A stretch of DNA of 64,000 nucleotides from Hymenobacter sp. UV11. Lineage in GTDB: Bacteria; Bacteroidota; Bacteroidia; Cytophagales; Hymenobacteraceae. Positions 51,132 through 60,690 of this stretch are shown here, piece after piece. Under the pieces are notes generated by a model, which saw nothing but the letters and a program-made list of their open reading frames with translations, was not told the DNA's origin and searched no databases. The position numbers were made by a program, and so were the translations under genes. Location: contig NZ_SRII01000007.1 in assembly GCF_004684095.1 (NCBI RefSeq), forward strand, positions 248,001-312,000, written 5' to 3'. Numbering within the stretch: the stretch's first letter is position 1; each line of letters starts with the position of its first letter.

Positions 51132-52979
51132 ATGAATCGTCTGCGTAACCTCTTCTTCGGTAGTATCTGGGCCCTGGGTAGTGCCGCGCCGGCCCTCGCC
51201 CAAAAGGCTGTGCCCAAACCCGACTTTCACCAGTGGGCGCCTACCCCCCCCATGGGCTGGAACAGCTGGGACTGCTACGGCCCCACCGTGACCGAAGCCG
51301 AAACCAAGGCCAACGCCGACTACATGGCCAAGTACTTGAAAAAGAGCGGCTGGGAATACGTGGTGGTGGACATTCGCTGGTACGTGGGCAACGATACGGC
51401 CCACGGCTACAACGAGAAGGACCCCGATTGGAACATCGACCAGTACGGCCGCTTCGTGCCCGCGCCCAACCGCTTTCCGTCGGCGGTGGGGGGTAGGGGC
51501 TTCAAGCCGCTGGCCGACCACCTGCACGCGCAGGGGCTGAAGTTCGGCATTCACCTCATGCGTGGCGTGCCCGTGATTGCGGTGCAGCGCAAGCTGCCCA
51601 TCAAGGGCACCAAGCTCACAGCGGCCGATATTTATTCGAAAGAAGGCCAGGCCGCGTGGCTGCACGACATGTACACGGTAGTGGCCGCGCGGCCCGGTGC
51701 GCAGGAATACTACAACTCGCTATTTGAGCTGTACGCGAGCTGGGGCGTTGATTTGGTGAAGATTGACGACCTCTCGGAGCCCTACCACACGGCCGAGATT
51801 GAGCTGATTCGGAAGGCAATTGACCGCACGGGGCGCAAAATCGTGTTTAGCATGTCGCCGGGTGAAACGCCCATTGCCGACGCCAAGCACGCCCAGCAGC
51901 ACGCCAACATGTGGCGCACGGTGGGCGATTTCTGGGACTCGTGGGAGCAGCTCAAGGAGCACTTTGCGGTGTGCGCGCGCTGGGCGCCGTTCATCATGAC
52001 CGGGGCCTGGCCCGATGCTGACATGCTGCCGCTGGGCCGCCTGGGCATCCGGGCCGAGCGCGGCGACGACCGCCAGACGCGCTTCACCCCCGACGAGCAG
52101 CGCACGCTGATGACGCTGTGGAGTATCTTCCGCTCGCCGCTAATGTTTGGCGGCGACCTGCCTAGCAACACGCCGGCCACGCTGGCCCTGCTCACCAACC
52201 CACGGGTGCTGGCCGTGAACAAGGCCAGCGCCCACAATCGCCAGTTGTTCCGGCACGGCGACCTAGTGGGCTGGGTGGCCGACGACCCGAAAACCGGTGA
52301 TAAATTCCTGGCCCTCTTCAACGCCCAGGACCAGGAGCAGGCCCCCGCCAGCGCGGCGGCGGCCACTACCCCCCTCATCAGCCGGCAAGCCCCGCAGGCC
52401 AAGCTCGACGTGGATATTACGGGCGCCCAAAAGCTGTACCTGGCCGTGCGCGGCGGCGCCGACGGCACTGCCTGGGACCACGCCGACTGGCTGAACCCCA
52501 CGCTGACCGACGGCGCGGGCAAAACCCTGGCAATCAATACGCTGCCCTGGCGGACGGCCAGCGCCGGCTGGGGCCAGGCCACGGTGGGCAAGAGCGTGAG
52601 CGGCGGCCCGCTTAGCGTGGCGGGCCAGACCTACGCGGCAGGCATCGGCACCCACGCCAACTCGGTGATTGAGTACGACTTGCCGGCGGGCTATTCGCGC
52701 TTCACGGCCACCGTGGGGCTCGACCAGGCGGCGGCGGGCCAGAATACCGGCGGCACGTTCCAGGCCCTGGTATTTACCCAAAGCCCGTACCAGGCGGCGC
52801 CTGCCGACTCGGTGCGCGTACCCGTGGCGCTGGCCGAGCTGGGCCTGCCTGCAGGCGCTACGGTGCAGGACTTGTGGAGCGGCCACTCGCTGGGGGCCGT
52901 GCGGGGTGAGTTTGCGCCCTACATTCGGCGGCACGGCGCGGGCTTTTATCGAATTTCGGGTCCGAAAATCAAAAAGTAG
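51132..52979 (+). CDS. GH27-type glycosidase with NPCBM domain (alpha-galactosidase or beta-L-arabinopyranosidase)
   Basis: A 615-aa exported enzyme; signal ALGSAAPALAQ. GH27/GH36-like barrel: TPPMGWNSWDCYGP at the start, nucleophile Asp near residue 210 in GVDLVKIDDLSEPY, second carboxylate near 293 in GAWPDADMLPLG. An NPCBM-like domain is inserted or appended (LYLAVRGGADG... to ...GIGTHANSVIEYDLPAGYS, about residues 415-550). GH27 includes alpha-galactosidases and beta-L-arabinopyranosidases; the arabinose setting makes the latter attractive, but this is not decided. Same orientation, 25 nt after the GH43 gene. Confidence 0.85.
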   Translation: MNRLRNLFFGSIWALGSAAPALAQKAVPKPDFHQWAPTPPMGWNSWDCYGPTVTEAETKANADYMAKYLKKSGWEYVVVDIRWYVGNDTAHGYNEKDPDWNIDQYGRFVPAPNRFPSAVGGRGFKPLADHLHAQGLKFGIHLMRGVPVIAVQRKLPIKGTKLTAADIYSKEGQAAWLHDMYTVVAARPGAQEYYNSLFELYASWGVDLVKIDDLSEPYHTAEIELIRKAIDRTGRKIVFSMSPGETPIADAKHAQQHANMWRTVGDFWDSWEQLKEHFAVCARWAPFIMTGAWPDADMLPLGRLGIRAERGDDRQTRFTPDEQRTLMTLWSIFRSPLMFGGDLPSNTPATLALLTNPRVLAVNKASAHNRQLFRHGDLVGWVADDPKTGDKFLALFNAQDQEQAPASAAAATTPLISRQAPQAKLDVDITGAQKLYLAVRGGADGTAWDHADWLNPTLTDGAGKTLAINTLPWRTASAGWGQATVGKSVSGGPLSVAGQTYAAGIGTHANSVIEYDLPAGYSRFTATVGLDQAAAGQNTGGTFQALVFTQSPYQAAPADSVRVPVALAELGLPAGATVQDLWSGHSLGAVRGEFAPYIRRHGAGFYRISGPKIKK

Positions 52980-53024
52980 CGCCGGCCCATTTCCCACCCA
53001 TTGGCCGACTTGGCTTTTTTGCTT

Positions 53025-55190
53025 ATGACTGCGTTTCGTTCTGTTAGTTGGCTGATAATCTTGGCTTTGCCCTTTACCGCTGTGGCCCAAACCCAACCGC
53101 CCGCGCCCATTGTTATTGAAACGGCGCACCTGAGCCTGGCGCTGGCCGTGGGCCAAAACCACAAGCTTTACCAGACGTACCTGGGGCCGAAGCTGGCCGC
53201 TGCCGCCGACTACCAGGGCCTGCCCCAGCGCCACGAGGCCTACCCCCCCGCGGGCACAGATAACCTGTTTGAGCCCGCCCTGCGCGTGGTGCACGCCGAC
53301 GGCAACCCCGGCCTGGCGCTGGCCTACGTGGGCACCGAAACCACGAAAACCGACGATGCGGCCACCACCATCATTCGCCTGCGCGACCCGCTCTACCCGG
53401 TGGAGGTGCGGCTGCACTTCGTGGCCTACCAGCGCGAGGACGTTATCAAGACCTGGACCGAAATCGTGCATCACGAGAAAAAGCCGGTGGTGCTCACTAA
53501 CTACGCCTCGGCCATGCTGCACTTCGAGGCCAGCAAGTATTACCTGACGCAGCTGCACGGCGACTGGGCCGAGGAGGGCAAGGAGGTCGAAAGCCAGCTC
53601 ACCAGCGGCACTAAGGTGCTCGATACCAAGCTCGGCACCCGCGCCGCCATGTATCAAACGGCGTCATTTTTCCTGGCTACCGACCGGCCCGCCACCGAAA
53701 CCACCGGCAATGTGCTGGCCGGCAGCCTGGCCTGGACCGGCAACTTCCGCCTCGCCTTTGAGCTGGATAACGAGCAGGCGCTGCGCGTGTCGGCCGGCAT
53801 CAACCCCTACTCGTCGCAGTATACGTTGCCTGCGGGTCAGGTATTTACCACGCCTGAGTTCATCTTTACCTACAGTACCCAGGGCAAGGGCCAGGCCAGC
53901 CGCAACCTGCACCGCTGGGCCCGCCAGCAGGGCGGCGAGCTCGACGGCACCCTACCCCGCCTCACGCTGCTCAACAACTGGGAGGCCACGTATTTCGACT
54001 TCAACGAGCCCAAGCTGGATGCCCTGATGGGCGACGCGGCCAAGCTGGGCGCCGATTTATTCCTGCTCGATGATGGCTGGTTTGGCAACAAATACCCGCG
54101 CAAAGACGACCACCAGGGCCTTGGTGACTGGCAGCCCACCACGTCGAAGCTGCCCAATGGGGTAGGGCACCTGGTGCAAACCGCCACCAAGGAGGGCATC
54201 AAGTTCGGCATCTGGATTGAGCCCGAAATGGTGAATCCCAAGAGCGAATTATACGAGAAGCACCCCGACTGGGTCCTTAAGCTGCCGGGCCGCCCCGAGG
54301 ACTACTACCGCAACCAGCTGGTGCTGGACCTCACCAACCCCAAGGTGCAGGACTTTGTGTACGGCATCGTGGATGCGCAGCTGAGCCAGGGCGTGGCCTA
54401 CCTCAAGTGGGACTGCAACCGCATGATTACCAACGGCTACTCGCAGTATTTGGGTAAGGACCAGTCGCACCTCTACGTGGACTACGTGCGCGGCCTGTAC
54501 CGGGTGCTCGACCGCGTGCGCCAGAAGTATCCGCACGTGCCCATGATGCTGTGCTCGGGCGGCGGTGCGCGGGCCGACTACGGCGGGCTGAAGTACTTCA
54601 CCGAGTTCTGGGCCAGCGATAACACCGATGCCCTGGAGCGCGTCTACATTCAGTGGGGCTTTCTTAACTTCTTCCCCTCCAATGCGATAGCCAGCCACGT
54701 TACGAACTGGAACCCGCAGCAAACCCTGAAATTCCGTACCGACGTGGCCATGTCGGGCAAGCTCGGCTACGATATCGAGGTGAGCAAGATGACGCCCGCC
54801 GAGCTGCAGTTCAGCCAGCAGGCCGTGAAGGACTACAAGCGCCTGAGCCCGGTCATCTGGCAGGGCGACCTGTACAAGCTGCGCTCGCCCTACGAGGGCA
54901 ACCAGGCCGCGCTGCTCTACGTGGCTGAGAACCAAGCTGAAGCGGTGGTCTTTGGCTACAACCTGCGCACGCGTTTCCACGAAACGGTGTTGCCCGTAAA
55001 GCTGCTGGGCCTGGACCCGGCCCGCCGCTACCGCCTCACTGAAATCAACCTGATGCCCGGCCAGAAATCGAACTTGCCGGCCAATGGCCAGACCTATTCC
55101 GGCGATTACCTCCAAAAAGTGGGGGTAGTGCTCAGCGACCCCGAAGCCAAAGCCCTCACCAGCCACGTGCTGGAGGTGACGGCGGAGTGA
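53025..55190 (+). CDS. GH36 alpha-galactosidase
   Basis: A 721-aa exported enzyme (signal SWLIILALPFTAVAQT). N-terminal beta-supersandwich, then the barrel with FLLDDGWFGNKYPR, FGIWIEPEMVNPKSELYEKHPDW (in two parts), nucleophile Asp near residue 461 in YLKWDCNRMI, and acid/base Asp near 532 in FWASDNTDALER; ARADYGGLKYFTEF is strongly GH36. It cleaves terminal alpha-D-galactose, here probably from galactosylated arabinan or arabinogalactan side chains. The ATG at 53025 gives the best signal peptide. It lies 45 nt behind the GH27 gene. Confidence 0.93.
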   Translation: MTAFRSVSWLIILALPFTAVAQTQPPAPIVIETAHLSLALAVGQNHKLYQTYLGPKLAAAADYQGLPQRHEAYPPAGTDNLFEPALRVVHADGNPGLALAYVGTETTKTDDAATTIIRLRDPLYPVEVRLHFVAYQREDVIKTWTEIVHHEKKPVVLTNYASAMLHFEASKYYLTQLHGDWAEEGKEVESQLTSGTKVLDTKLGTRAAMYQTASFFLATDRPATETTGNVLAGSLAWTGNFRLAFELDNEQALRVSAGINPYSSQYTLPAGQVFTTPEFIFTYSTQGKGQASRNLHRWARQQGGELDGTLPRLTLLNNWEATYFDFNEPKLDALMGDAAKLGADLFLLDDGWFGNKYPRKDDHQGLGDWQPTTSKLPNGVGHLVQTATKEGIKFGIWIEPEMVNPKSELYEKHPDWVLKLPGRPEDYYRNQLVLDLTNPKVQDFVYGIVDAQLSQGVAYLKWDCNRMITNGYSQYLGKDQSHLYVDYVRGLYRVLDRVRQKYPHVPMMLCSGGGARADYGGLKYFTEFWASDNTDALERVYIQWGFLNFFPSNAIASHVTNWNPQQTLKFRTDVAMSGKLGYDIEVSKMTPAELQFSQQAVKDYKRLSPVIWQGDLYKLRSPYEGNQAALLYVAENQAEAVVFGYNLRTRFHETVLPVKLLGLDPARRYRLTEINLMPGQKSNLPANGQTYSGDYLQKVGVVLSDPEAKALTSHVLEVTAE

Positions 55191-55224
55191 GGTGGCTTTA
55201 GCTAATCAAGAAAAAAAGAAGGCT

Positions 55225-55312
55225 GTCATGCTGAGCTTGTCGAAGCATCTCTACCGCTTCATTGAACGGCGCGGAGGAGGCGGTAGAGATGCTTCGACAA
55301 GCTCAGCATGAC
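55225..55312. repeat. Palindromic repeat family 1, copy 2
   Basis: Perfect 31-bp arms (55225-55255 and 55282-55312), starting GTCATGCTGAGCTTGTCGAA, with a 26-nt loop. It lies between the GH36 and GH127 genes. Confidence 0.92.
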
Positions 55313-55352
55313 CTTCTGCTTTCAGTCTGATTTTTAATCATCTCTACCCCCC

Positions 55353-57410
55353 ATGCTCCCATCCAAGCCCTTCCTCCTCGCCCTCGGCCTGGCCGCCGCT
55401 TTACCCGCCGCCGCCCAAAAGCTGGATTATCCCATTCAGGCCGTGCCGTTTACGCAGGTCAAGCTCACGGATAGCTTTTGGCTGCCGCGCCTCAAAACGA
55501 ATACGGATGTCACCATTCCGGCCTCGTTTGCGCGCTGCGAAAGCACTAGCCGGGTGAAGAATTTTGAGATGGCGGCGGCCCACCAGGGCAAGTTTGCGAC
55601 GACCTTTCCCTTCGATGACACCGACATCTACAAGACCATTGAGGGCGCCTCATACTCGCTCAGCGTGTACCCCGATGCCAAGCTGTCGGCCTACCTCGAT
55701 GAGTTGATTGCCAAAGTCGGCGCGGCCCAGGAGCCCGACGGCTACCTTTACACGGCCCGCACCATCGACCCCGCGCACCCTCACCCGTGGGCCGGGCCCG
55801 AGCGCTGGAGCAAGGAGCGCGAGCTGAGCCACGAGCTTTATAACGCTGGCCATCTCTACGAGTCGGCCGTGGCGCACTACGAGGCTACGGGCAAAAAAAC
55901 GCTGCTCAACATTGCCCTCAAAAACGCCGACCTGGTATGCTCAGTATTTGGTCCCGGCAAGCGCAGCGTGGCGCCCGGCCACGAGATTGTGGAGATGGGC
56001 CTGGTGAAGCTCTACCGCGTGACCGGCCAGCGCAAGTACCTCGATGAGGCCAAGTTTTTCCTCGATGCCCGCGGCCAGTATAAGGGCTACGACCCCAAGA
56101 GCCCTGACACCTGGAAAAACGGCTCCTACTGGCAGGACGACAAGCCCGTAGCGGCCCAAACCGAGGCCGAAGGCCACGCCGTGCGCGCCGAATACCTGTA
56201 CTCGGCCATGGCCGACGTAGCCGCCCTCACCGGCGACAAGCAGCTGCTGGCGGCCGTGGACACCATCTGGAATAACATGGTAGCCAAGAAGTTCTACGTG
56301 ACGGGCGGCACCGGCGCGGTGCCCGGCGGCGAGCGCTTCGGGGCCAACTACGAGCTGCCTAACACCACGGCCTACAACGAAACCTGCGCCTCGGTGGCCG
56401 ACGTGTTTTGGAACGAGCGTATGTTCCAATTGCACGGCGACAGTAAGTATATAGACGTGATGGAGAAGGTGTTGTACAACGGCCTGATTTCGGGGGTAGG
56501 GCTCGACGGTAAGTCGTTTTTCTACTCCAACGCCATGCAGATAAAAAGCTCGGCCAGCTTCCCGCAGACCGAGCCGGCGCGGGCGGGCTGGTTTGAGTGC
56601 TCGTGCTGCCCCACCAACCTGGCCCGCCTTATGCCCGCGCTGCCCGGCTACGTGTACGCCGAGCGGGGTAGGGCGCTGTACGCCAACCTGTTTGTGAGCG
56701 GCAAGGCCAACCTCACGGTGAACAAGCAGAAGGTTGAACTGACCCAGGAGAACAACTATCCCTGGGACGGCGGCCTGAAATTCACCGTGGACCCGGCCAA
56801 GTCAACCGCCGACTTCGACCTGCTGGTGCGCATCCCCGGCTGGGCCCGCAACGAAGCCATGCCGTCCAATCTGTACACCTTCGAGCAGCCCTCGGCCGAG
56901 CGGGCCACCATTAAAATCAACGGAAAAGCAGTTGATTATCAGCTGAAAAACGGCTACGCCGTGCTGCCGCGCAAGTGGCACAAGCACGATGTGGTAGAAG
57001 TGAACTTGCCGCTGGAAGTGCGCCGCGTGCACGCCAACCCACTGGTAAAAGACGACCTGGGCAAGGTGGCCCTGCAGCGCGGCCCCGTAATATACTGCGC
57101 TGAGTGGCAGGATAATAACGGCAAGACCAGCAACATCGTGGTGCCGGCCGGTACCCAGTTTGCGAGCAGCTACCAGCCGGGCTTGCTGCACGGCGTGGAA
57201 ACGCTCACGGCCACCGTGCCGGTGGTGCTGGTGGGTGCCAACGGCACGAGCGTGAGCACCACGCCGCGCACGCTGGTGGCCATCCCGTACTACGCCTGGG
57301 CCAACCGCGGCCGGGGCGAGATGACCGTCTGGTTTCCCGAAAAGCTGACGGACCTCGACCTGCTCAGCCAGCCTGCCACGGCCGCGGCCGACGTGACGGT
57401 GCAGAAGTAG
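55353..57410 (+). CDS. GH127 beta-L-arabinofuranosidase
   Basis: A 685-aa exported enzyme (signal LALGLAAALPAAAQ). GH127 (DUF1680) hallmarks: VKLTDSFWLPRLKTN at the start, the alpha/alpha-barrel with GHEIVEMGLVKLYR and YNETCASVADVFWNERMF, and the zinc-cysteine centre ECSCCPTNLARLMP near residues 413-426 with the nucleophilic Cys. In Bifidobacterium HypBA1 the family releases beta-L-arabinofuranose from extensin-type arabino-oligosaccharides; plant RG-II and arabinan caps are other targets. Flanked on both sides by family 1 repeats. Confidence 0.93.
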   Translation: MLPSKPFLLALGLAAALPAAAQKLDYPIQAVPFTQVKLTDSFWLPRLKTNTDVTIPASFARCESTSRVKNFEMAAAHQGKFATTFPFDDTDIYKTIEGASYSLSVYPDAKLSAYLDELIAKVGAAQEPDGYLYTARTIDPAHPHPWAGPERWSKERELSHELYNAGHLYESAVAHYEATGKKTLLNIALKNADLVCSVFGPGKRSVAPGHEIVEMGLVKLYRVTGQRKYLDEAKFFLDARGQYKGYDPKSPDTWKNGSYWQDDKPVAAQTEAEGHAVRAEYLYSAMADVAALTGDKQLLAAVDTIWNNMVAKKFYVTGGTGAVPGGERFGANYELPNTTAYNETCASVADVFWNERMFQLHGDSKYIDVMEKVLYNGLISGVGLDGKSFFYSNAMQIKSSASFPQTEPARAGWFECSCCPTNLARLMPALPGYVYAERGRALYANLFVSGKANLTVNKQKVELTQENNYPWDGGLKFTVDPAKSTADFDLLVRIPGWARNEAMPSNLYTFEQPSAERATIKINGKAVDYQLKNGYAVLPRKWHKHDVVEVNLPLEVRRVHANPLVKDDLGKVALQRGPVIYCAEWQDNNGKTSNIVVPAGTQFASSYQPGLLHGVETLTATVPVVLVGANGTSVSTTPRTLVAIPYYAWANRGRGEMTVWFPEKLTDLDLLSQPATAAADVTVQK

Positions 57411-57428
57411 AAATTTATTCAACTTAAA

Positions 57429-57517
57429 AGAATGTCATGCTGAGCTTGTCGAAGCATCTTGGCCGCTTCATTCAACGAGGCGCCCAAGATGCTTCGACAA
57501 GCTCAGTATGACATTCT
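57429..57517. repeat. Palindromic repeat family 1, copy 3
   Basis: Arms of about 35 bp around GTCATGCTGAGCTTGTCGAA and its reverse complement, with one mismatch (GTATGAC in the right arm). It lies between the GH127 and GH39 genes, 19 nt after the GH127 stop. Confidence 0.9.
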
Positions 57518-57552
57518 TTTTATGATACTAAAAGTCTAACTAGTAACAGCTT

Positions 57553-59247
57553 ATGCAGTACGTATCCTGCTTTATTCTCAGTCTGCTGATTGCGGCCAGC
57601 CAGCCTTTCACTGCCCATGCCCAACCCGCGCCTATCCCCGTTGCTATCACGGTTGACGTGGCCAAGCCCCAGGGCGCCCTGCCGCCGGTGTGGGCCTACT
57701 TCGGCTACGACGAGCCCAACTACACCTACATGAAGGATGGCCAAAAGCTCCTGACCGAGCTGGCCGCCCTGAGCCCCGTGCCGGTATACGTGCGCGCCCA
57801 CAACCTGCTGACCACCGGCGACGGCACCGCCGCCCTCAAGTGGGGCTCGACCAACGCCTACACCGAGGACAAAAAGGGCCGCCCGGTGTACGACTGGCGC
57901 ATCGTGGACCGCATTTTTGATGCCTACGTGAGCCGCGGCATGAAGCCCATTGCCCAGATTGGCTTCATGCCCGAGGCCTTTTCGACCCACCCCGTGCCCT
58001 ACCGCCACTACTGGAAGCCGGGCGACGACTACAATACCATTTACACCGGCTGGGCCTACCCCCCTAAAGACTATAAAAAATGGGGCGAGCTGGTGTACCA
58101 GTGGGTGCGGCACAGCGTGGCCCGCTACGGCGAGGCCGAGGTCAAAACCTGGCGCTGGGAGCTCTGGAATGAGCCCAACATCAGCTACTGGAAGGGCACG
58201 CCCGAGGAGTACAACCAGCTCTACGACTACACCGAGGCGGCCGTGCACCGCGCCCTGCCCGCCGCCATCCTGGGCGGCCCCGAAACCACCGGCCCCGGCT
58301 GGGACAAGGCCGCCACCTACCTGCGCGGCTTCCTGACCCACTGCGTAAGCGGTAAAAACTACGTGACCGGCCACACCGGCACCCGCCTCGACTACATTTC
58401 TTACCACGCCAAGGGCGCGCCCAAGCTCGTGGACGGCCACGTGCGCATGAACATGGGCACGCAGTTTAAGGACATCGAGGAAGGCTTCAAAATCGTGGCC
58501 TCGTTCCCGACGCTGCGCCAGCTGCCCATCATCATCGGCGAAAACGACCCCGAGGGCTGCGCCGCCTGCGGTGTGCAGACCAGCCCCGAAAATGCCTACC
58601 GCAACGGCACGCTCTACGCCAGCTACACGGCCGCCGTCTACGCCCGCCTCACCGAGCTGGCCGCGCAATATGGGGTCAACCTGGAGGGCGGGGTGAGCTG
58701 GTCGTTTGAGTTTGAAAACCAGCCCTGGTTTGCCGGTTTCCGCGATTTGGCTACCAATGGCGTCGATAAGCCTGTGCTCAACGTGTTTCGGATGCTGGGC
58801 ATGATGCGTGGCCCGCGCGTGGCCGTGCGCAACCCCACGGCCCTCACCAGCGCCGATATCAAGGCGCAGGTCCAGAGCCAGCGCCCCGACATCGGCTCCC
58901 TGGCCACGGCCGACGCCCACTCGGCCGCCGTGCTGGTCTGGAACTACCACAACGACGACCTGCCCGCCGCCCCCGCCGAAATAGCCCTGACGCTGCAGGG
59001 CCTCGCGGCCGACAAGGCCCTGCTCCAGCACTACCGCATTGATGAGGCACACAGCAACTCCTACGCCGCCTGGCAGGCCCTGGGCTCGCCCCAGCCGCCT
59101 ACCCCCGCCCAGCAGGACCAACTGGCCCAAGCCGGTCAGCTGAGCCTGCTCACCTCGCCCAACTGGGTAACTACCGAGCGTGGCCAGACGGTGCTGCACT
59201 TCACGCTGCCCCGCCAGGGCGTATCGCTGCTGCGCTTGAGCTGGTAA
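57553..59247 (+). CDS. GH39-family glycosidase
   Basis: A 564-aa exported enzyme (signal LSLLIAASQPFTAHAQ). GH39-like barrel: PVWAYFGYDEPNYTYM at the start, acid/base Glu near residue 206 in WELWNEPNISYWKG, probable nucleophile Glu near 330 in IIIGENDPEG; GVSWSFEFENQPWFAG is a family-like segment. GH39 holds beta-xylosidases and, in bifidobacteria, an enzyme that frees alpha-D-Gal-(1->3)-L-Ara from gum arabic arabinogalactan. With GH27, GH36 and several arabinosidases nearby, the latter type of activity is a fair hypothesis. Last plus-strand gene of the locus. Confidence 0.85.
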   Translation: MQYVSCFILSLLIAASQPFTAHAQPAPIPVAITVDVAKPQGALPPVWAYFGYDEPNYTYMKDGQKLLTELAALSPVPVYVRAHNLLTTGDGTAALKWGSTNAYTEDKKGRPVYDWRIVDRIFDAYVSRGMKPIAQIGFMPEAFSTHPVPYRHYWKPGDDYNTIYTGWAYPPKDYKKWGELVYQWVRHSVARYGEAEVKTWRWELWNEPNISYWKGTPEEYNQLYDYTEAAVHRALPAAILGGPETTGPGWDKAATYLRGFLTHCVSGKNYVTGHTGTRLDYISYHAKGAPKLVDGHVRMNMGTQFKDIEEGFKIVASFPTLRQLPIIIGENDPEGCAACGVQTSPENAYRNGTLYASYTAAVYARLTELAAQYGVNLEGGVSWSFEFENQPWFAGFRDLATNGVDKPVLNVFRMLGMMRGPRVAVRNPTALTSADIKAQVQSQRPDIGSLATADAHSAAVLVWNYHNDDLPAAPAEIALTLQGLAADKALLQHYRIDEAHSNSYAAWQALGSPQPPTPAQQDQLAQAGQLSLLTSPNWVTTERGQTVLHFTLPRQGVSLLRLSW

Positions 59248-59258
59248 GCGGCGCGACT

Positions 59259-59378
59259 GGGGCACCTCACCCCCCGACCCCCTCTCCAAAAGAGAGGGGG
59301 AGCCAGACGATACCCAACTTAAGCGCAAGACCGGTGCCCCCTCTCTTTTGGAGAGGGGGTCAGGGGGTGAGGTGCCCC
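59259..59378. repeat. Palindromic repeat family 2, copy 2, between convergent genes
   Basis: Near-perfect 42-bp arms (59259-59300 and 59337-59378) with GGGGCACCTCACCCCCCGAC at the left edge and its complement at the right; each arm also contains CCCCTCTCCAAAAGAGAGGGG. The right end touches the stop codon of the MFS gene; likely a bidirectional terminator. Confidence 0.88.
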
Positions 59379-60548
59379 CTACGCCACCGGCTGCGCCGCC
59401 CGCACCGGCACCGGGTTCGGCAGCGAAGCCAGCACCCCGATGCCCGCCGCCACTACGGCCACCAGGCCAAACGCCACCCGCAGCGTGAGCAGCTGCGCCA
59501 GAAAGCCAATGAGCGGCGGCCCCAGCAAAAAGCCCAAGAAGCCGATGGTCGAAACCAGCGCCAGCGCCACGCCCGGCGATACTGACGTGGCCCGCCCCGC
59601 CGCGCTATAGGAGAGCGGCACCACCGACGCAATGCCGAAGCCAATGAGCAGGAAGCCGGCCACCGCCGGCACCAGGTAGGGTAGGCCCACGGCCAGCGCC
59701 AGGCCGCCGACAATGAGTAAGCTGCTGGCTTGCAGCATCCGCATAGTGCCGAAGCGGTGGGTGAAGTAGTCGCTCAGAAAGCGGCCCAGCGCCATCGTGC
59801 TCATGCAGGCCACGTAGCCCGCCGTTACGAGCGCCGCATCGGGCCGCACTACTTTCTGGAAGTACACCCCCGCCCAGTCAAACATCGCCCCTTCGCTCAT
59901 CATGCCGCAAAACGCGATGAGGCCGATGCGCAGCAGGTAGGGGTCGGGCCGGCGCAGACTTAGACTGGGGCCGCCCTCGTCCACTTTACCCACGTCCTGG
60001 CGTAGCGTGCCGCCATAGGCCCAGGCCGCCAGGGCCAGGCAAAGGCCTAGCACCAGGAAAAAATGGTGCAGCGGCGGCTGGTGCAAGCCGATGAGCAGCG
60101 TGCCCAGCGCCCCGCCCAGAAACCCCGCCAGGCTCCAGAGCCCGTGAAAGGAACCCATTACGGGTTTGCCATAATACTGCTGTACCCCAATGGCTTGGGT
60201 ATTCACCGAGATGTTGAGCATGTTGCCCGCGAAGCCAAACAGTGCCAGCGCCGGGGCCAGCGTCCAGAAGCTGCCGGCCCAGCCCAGCAGCGGCAAAAAG
60301 CAGGCGTAGAGCACCGATGCCAGCAGGAGCGTGCGCCGGCTGCCCCAGGTCGAAACCAGCCAGCCCGCCAGCGGTAGCGATACCAGCGACCCCGCCGGAA
60401 TGGCCAGCAGCAATTGCCCCAGCTGCCCCGAGTTCATGCCCAGCTTGGCGCTGATGTCGGGGATGCGCGAGGCCCAGCTCGCGAAGCACAGGCCGGGTAA
60501 GAAAAAAAAGGCGCTCACCGCCACCCGGCTCTTTGTAGTTGCCGTCAT
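59379..60548 (-). CDS. MFS transporter (YbjJ-like)
   Basis: A 389-aa inner-membrane carrier with about 12 hydrophobic segments. The N-terminus (SAFFFLPGLCFASWASRIPD, LGMNSGQLGQLLL, PLAGWLVSTWGSRRTL) has the loop 2-3 signature of the major facilitator superfamily and resembles YbjJ-like carriers of uncertain substrate. In this locus it is the only candidate inner-membrane sugar importer visible, so it may carry L-arabinose or an oligosaccharide; this is inference. Minus strand, downstream of a GH43 gene, with a hairpin between. Confidence 0.85.
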   Translation of the reverse strand: MTATTKSRVAVSAFFFLPGLCFASWASRIPDISAKLGMNSGQLGQLLLAIPAGSLVSLPLAGWLVSTWGSRRTLLLASVLYACFLPLLGWAGSFWTLAPALALFGFAGNMLNISVNTQAIGVQQYYGKPVMGSFHGLWSLAGFLGGALGTLLIGLHQPPLHHFFLVLGLCLALAAWAYGGTLRQDVGKVDEGGPSLSLRRPDPYLLRIGLIAFCGMMSEGAMFDWAGVYFQKVVRPDAALVTAGYVACMSTMALGRFLSDYFTHRFGTMRMLQASSLLIVGGLALAVGLPYLVPAVAGFLLIGFGIASVVPLSYSAAGRATSVSPGVALALVSTIGFLGFLLGPPLIGFLAQLLTLRVAFGLVAVVAAGIGVLASLPNPVPVRAAQPVA

Positions 60549-60611
60549 ATTCCTGAAATCTATCGTCTAGTATCAAAATTACCGCCGCTTGTCGGCTTCT
60601 GCCCAGCAAAA

Positions 60612-60662
60612 TGCCCACCCGAGCCACTCTCGACCAGGTGGCCGGAGCATTTCGGGTGGGCA
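60612..60662 (-). terminator. Hairpin between the GH43 and MFS genes
   Basis: TGCCCACCCGA (60612-60622) pairs with TCGGGTGGGCA (60652-60662) over a 29-nt loop; on the minus strand ATTTTGC follows. A weak terminator or attenuator. Confidence 0.5.
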
Positions 60663-60690
60663 GCAAGCAGAGCGAAAAGGCTTTTACGGA

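Noticed and set aside
57520-59328. 602-codon open frame antisense to the GH39 gene
   Set aside because: Shadow of the GH39 codon pattern, Gly/Val/Ala-rich with no recognisable domain, and it runs through a repeat at its 5' end.
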